A DNA stretch of 64,000 nucleotides from Novosphingobium aureum (lineage in GTDB: Bacteria > Pseudomonadota > Alphaproteobacteria > Sphingomonadales > Sphingomonadaceae), in NCBI RefSeq assembly GCF_015865035.1, contig NZ_JADZGI010000001.1, positions 1,302,001-1,366,000 of the forward strand. The letters are read 5' to 3'. Position numbers and translations under genes: made by a program. Numbering within the stretch: the first letter of the stretch is position 1; the number at the start of each line of letters is the position of its first letter. The notes under the pieces are model-generated. The model was not told the origin of the DNA. It saw only the letters and a program-made list of their open reading frames with translations, and did not search any database. Below, in pieces: positions 61,308-64,000 of the stretch.

Positions 61308-64000
61308 GCGGCGATCACCGCGCCGGGCAGCTGCAGTTCCAGCCGGTAGCGCCCATCCTCGGTGCTGCGCGTCAGCTCTGCCTTGAGCTGGCGAACCGAC
61401 GTGGTGACCAGCAGCGTGCCGAAGCCGGTGCCCTGCTTGATGTCGGACAGGTCGCCGCCGCTTTCGCTCCAGTCCAGCGCAAGGCCCTCGGCATTGCGGG
61501 TCCAGCTTATCGTCAGCGTACCGCTGCCGTCGCGCAAGGCGCCGTACTTGGCGGCATTGGTGGTCCACTCGTGCAGGATCAGCGCGAGCGAGGAGAGGCA
61601 GTTGCGCTCGATCTCGATCTCGGGGCCCTCAAGCGTGATCGTGCCCTGGTCGCGATAGGGCGCGATCGTGGTCTCCACCAGTTCCGCGAGCGAGATCGAC
61701 TGCTGGTCGCCGGTAGGGGCTGCCAGCGAATGGGCGCGGCCGAGCGCGGCAATACGCTCGCGAAGGTCCTCGCTGTAAGTGCGCACATCGTCGTGCGAGC
61801 GCCCGGCGGCAGAGATCATGCCCGAGACCACCGCGAACAGGTTCTTCACCCTGTGGTTCATCTCGCGCAGCATCAGCGCGCGGGTCTCGGCGAGCGTATA
61901 CTCGGCCGTCATGTCGATGACCGCGCCGACGAGGCGATGCTGGCCACGCTTGAGCGTCATTCGCCCGAAGGCCTTGAGATGGCGGACCGGCTCGTCGCCC
62001 GGCACGACCCGGAACGAGGCCTCGAAGTCGTCACCCACTGCCTTCGCGCGGGCTAGCCTAGCTTCGACTTCGGGACGGTCTTCGGGGTGGAGGCGCTCGA
62101 GCGCCTGTTCGATCCGGGTGAGCGAGCCGTCGCTCTCGCCAAGGCCGAGCAGGTGGCGGTTGGTCTCGTCCGAGACCAGTTCACCGGTCTCGAGCGTGTA
62201 TTGCCACACACCCATGCCGCCTGCCTTGATCGCGAGGTCGAGACGTTCGCGTTCGTTGGCGAGATCGTTGGCGACCGAGAGCGCCTCGGTGATGTCGGTC
62301 AGGACCAGCGTAGCGCCGTCGGTCGTGCCATGCTGGGTGCGGTAAGGCAGCACGCGCAGGGACAAGGTGCGTTTGCCGTCGCGGGTGTGGACGTGCCGCT
62401 GTACCGGCTCGCCGCTCGCCGCGACCTCGCGTGCATCGTCGAGGTAGCCGGTATCTTCCAGTCGCGAGGTCACGTCTGCAAGGCTGCGTCCGCGATCGCC
62501 CTGTTGCAGCGGGAAGATACCGGTCGCGGCCTCGGTGAAGCTGCGGATGTTGAGATCGGCGTCGAGCACGATCACCGCCAGCTCGGTCGATTCGAAGAAG
62601 TTGCGCAGGTCCGAATTGGCGACGGTGAGCTGGTCGACCTTGCTCTTGAGCTCGTCGTTGACGGTCGAGAGCTCCTCGTTGGTCGACTGAAGCTCCTCGT
62701 TCATCGACATCATTTCTTCGTTGGAGCTCTTGAGCTCCTCGTTCGCGGTTTCGAGTTCCTCGACCGCAGTGCGCAGCTTGTGGCGGGTGAGGCGAAGTTC
62801 CTCTTCCAGCGCCTCCATGTGATCGTCGCCGCTCTCGATCTCTGCGGCATCGTCGGAGAAGGGGCGGAACGGGCCGCGATCGCGGAAGATCAGCAGCAAG
62901 CTGCCGTCGCCGATAGGCTCGCCGATGACCTCGATCGGTTGCACGCCATAGTCCGAGGAGACCTCGACCTTGCGCGCGACGACGCGCCTGCCTTCGTCGC
63001 GTGCCTGGCGCACGAGCGGGCCGAGCACGTCGCGCAGGCCCGGCTTGGCCAGCGAGATCGCGTTGGAACCGCCGGTTCGCGTCACCGGGAAATCGAAGTA
63101 GCGGCTGAGCTTGCCATAGGCCGACATCACCGCGCCGTCCTGGTTCACCACCATCGCCGGAGGGGCGTAGCCCTCGGCCAGCCGCTGGATCGCGACGTCC
63201 GCGCGGGGACCGCGGGCGGAAGTCATGCGCGCGCGCGCACTCGCATTGGAGCTGGGAGCCGGATCGCGCCGGTCGTTTGCGGGCAGGTCGATCGGATAGC
63301 TGGGGTTGCCGGGCGCGCGCTCGAAGATGTGGGCATGATGGTCGAGGGCTGGAAACAGGTGCTCGAAGCGCCCGATGCTCTCGGACGGGCCAAGGAACAG
63401 GTAGCCGCCCGGACGCAGCGCGTAGTGCAGGATCGGCATGACCGACTTCTGCAGGCTGTCGTCGAAGTAGATCAGCAGGTTGCGGCAAGAGACCAGGTCG
63501 ATGCGTGAGAACGGCGGATCCTTGACCACCGAGTGGTTGGAAAAACGGATCAGGTCGCGGATCTGGCCGGTAATGGTGAAGCGCTCGCCGTGCGGCACGG
63601 TGTAGCGCTCGCGCATCGGCGAGGGAATGTCGGCGAAGGCGGCTGCCGGATAACTGCCCTCCCGGGCGACCTGCAGCATCTGCTCGTCGATGTCGGTGGC
63701 GAAAATCTGCACCGGGTTGGCTAGCCCGTGCAGGCGGGCCGCCTCGGCGAACAGCATCGCGATCGAGTAGGCTTCCTCGCCGCTCGAACAGCCCGGCACC
63801 CAGACCCGCACGTCCTCACCCTCGGCCCGGTCGAGCAGCAAGGGCTCGACGACCTTGGTGCGCAGCGTCTCGAACATGTCGGGATCGCGGAAGAAGCGAG
63901 TGACGTTGATCAGCAGGTCGCGGAAAAGCGCTTCGCATTCCTCGGAATCGTTGCGGATGCGCTGCAGGTAGGAGCCGGGATTGTCGATGTTCAGCACGTG
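61304..64000 (-). CDS. CheR-PAS-HWE hybrid sensor kinase (5' end outside window)
   Basis: The visible 899 residues are the C-terminal portion; the frame is open at the window edge. In order: a CheR methyltransferase domain (NVTRFFRDPDMFE, WVPGCSSGEEAYSIAML, CRNLLIYFD), a long coiled coil (ELETANEELKSSNEEMMSMN), PAS domains at about 455-690, and an HWE-type domain with MLREMNHRVKNLFAVVSGMI and LALILHEWTTNAAKYGAL. The arrangement matches CheB-CheR-PAS hybrids, so an N-terminal CheB methylesterase domain is expected outside the window. It is cotranscribed with the receiver gene. Confidence 0.92.
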   Translation of the reverse strand, partial: HVLNIDNPGSYLQRIRNDSEECEALFRDLLINVTRFFRDPDMFETLRTKVVEPLLLDRAEGEDVRVWVPGCSSGEEAYSIAMLFAEAARLHGLANPVQIFATDIDEQMLQVAREGSYPAAAFADIPSPMRERYTVPHGERFTITGQIRDLIRFSNHSVVKDPPFSRIDLVSCRNLLIYFDDSLQKSVMPILHYALRPGGYLFLGPSESIGRFEHLFPALDHHAHIFERAPGNPSYPIDLPANDRRDPAPSSNASARARMTSARGPRADVAIQRLAEGYAPPAMVVNQDGAVMSAYGKLSRYFDFPVTRTGGSNAISLAKPGLRDVLGPLVRQARDEGRRVVARKVEVSSDYGVQPIEVIGEPIGDGSLLLIFRDRGPFRPFSDDAAEIESGDDHMEALEEELRLTRHKLRTAVEELETANEELKSSNEEMMSMNEELQSTNEELSTVNDELKSKVDQLTVANSDLRNFFESTELAVIVLDADLNIRSFTEAATGIFPLQQGDRGRSLADVTSRLEDTGYLDDAREVAASGEPVQRHVHTRDGKRTLSLRVLPYRTQHGTTDGATLVLTDITEALSVANDLANERERLDLAIKAGGMGVWQYTLETGELVSDETNRHLLGLGESDGSLTRIEQALERLHPEDRPEVEARLARAKAVGDDFEASFRVVPGDEPVRHLKAFGRMTLKRGQHRLVGAVIDMTAEYTLAETRALMLREMNHRVKNLFAVVSGMISAAGRSHDDVRTYSEDLRERIAALGRAHSLAAPTGDQQSISLAELVETTIAPYRDQGTITLEGPEIEIERNCLSSLALILHEWTTNAAKYGALRDGSGTLTISWTRNAEGLALDWSESGGDLSDIKQGTGFGTLLVTTSVRQLKAELTRSTEDGRYRLELQLPGAVIAA

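Noticed and set aside
1..64000. tRNA, rRNA, CRISPR arrays, transposases, phage or integron features
   Set aside because: Intergenic regions were read for tRNA-like arms, repeat-spacer patterns and recombinase genes and none was convincing. I could not run a covariance-model search.

Overview
The window is GC-rich, densely packed alphaproteobacterial chromosome. The best fit is a sphingomonad, Novosphingobium-like. The grounds are the gene families present (MucR, a Fur without paired cysteines, HWE histidine kinases, Tad loci, class II DAHP synthase, IspH-ThrB-RNase HI order), an alphaproteobacterial LexA-type box, and a palindromic repeat of a kind I associate with sphingomonads. The genus is inference. 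No rRNA, tRNA, CRISPR array, transposase or phage gene was recognised.

Layout. 0-2 kb: the end of a short-chain dehydrogenase, a TetR regulator, MTA phosphorylase and a small protein. 2.1-9.6 kb (minus strand): a first Tad/Flp pilus locus, cpaA-cpaB-cpaC-cpaD-cpaE-tadB-tadC, with no ATPase gene (cpaF), no pilin and no minor pilins. 9.7-12.2 kb: a hydrolase, a flavin oxidoreductase and a DUF1508 protein. 12.2-16.1 kb (minus): a FUSC-type exporter with a repeat-rich upstream region, then ispH-thrB-rnhA. 16.1-20.7 kb: a lipoprotein on the plus strand, then a minus-strand housekeeping and regulatory run (nfuA, tsaB, rimI, mucR, fur, plsC-like). 20.8-26.3 kb (plus): a CPBP protease-like membrane protein, an M16 peptidase and DAHP synthase with a clear terminator. 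26.3-33.4 kb (minus): a 952-residue secreted orphan, a Tat-exported arylsulfatase, a FadL-like porin and a GST. 33.6-35.9 kb (plus): egtB-egtD for ergothioneine. 35.9-38.0 kb (minus): two multi-pass membrane proteins.

38.0-50.1 kb (plus): a second Tad locus that looks complete. It runs flp, terminator-like attenuator, cpaB, cpaC, a small lipoprotein where cpaD would be expected, tadG/tadE/tadF-like, cpaE, cpaF, tadB, tadC, tadD, cpaA. It carries the only cpaF and the only pilin seen here, so locus 1 may depend on it or on genes elsewhere.

50.2-56.4 kb (plus): glgX-treZ-treY, a route from glycogen or maltodextrin to trehalose. 56.4-59.2 kb (minus): a radical-SAM protein and a DUF4130-UdgX fusion in an overlapping two-gene operon. 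A perfect GTTC-N7-GTTC LexA-type box lies two bases before its start codon. This is the most attractive under-described system in the window: a probable damage-inducible pair joining a covalent uracil-DNA binder to a radical-SAM/HhH protein of unknown reaction. 59.5-64 kb: a PAS-HWE kinase facing a single-domain receiver, which overlaps a CheR-PAS-HWE kinase that runs off the window edge.
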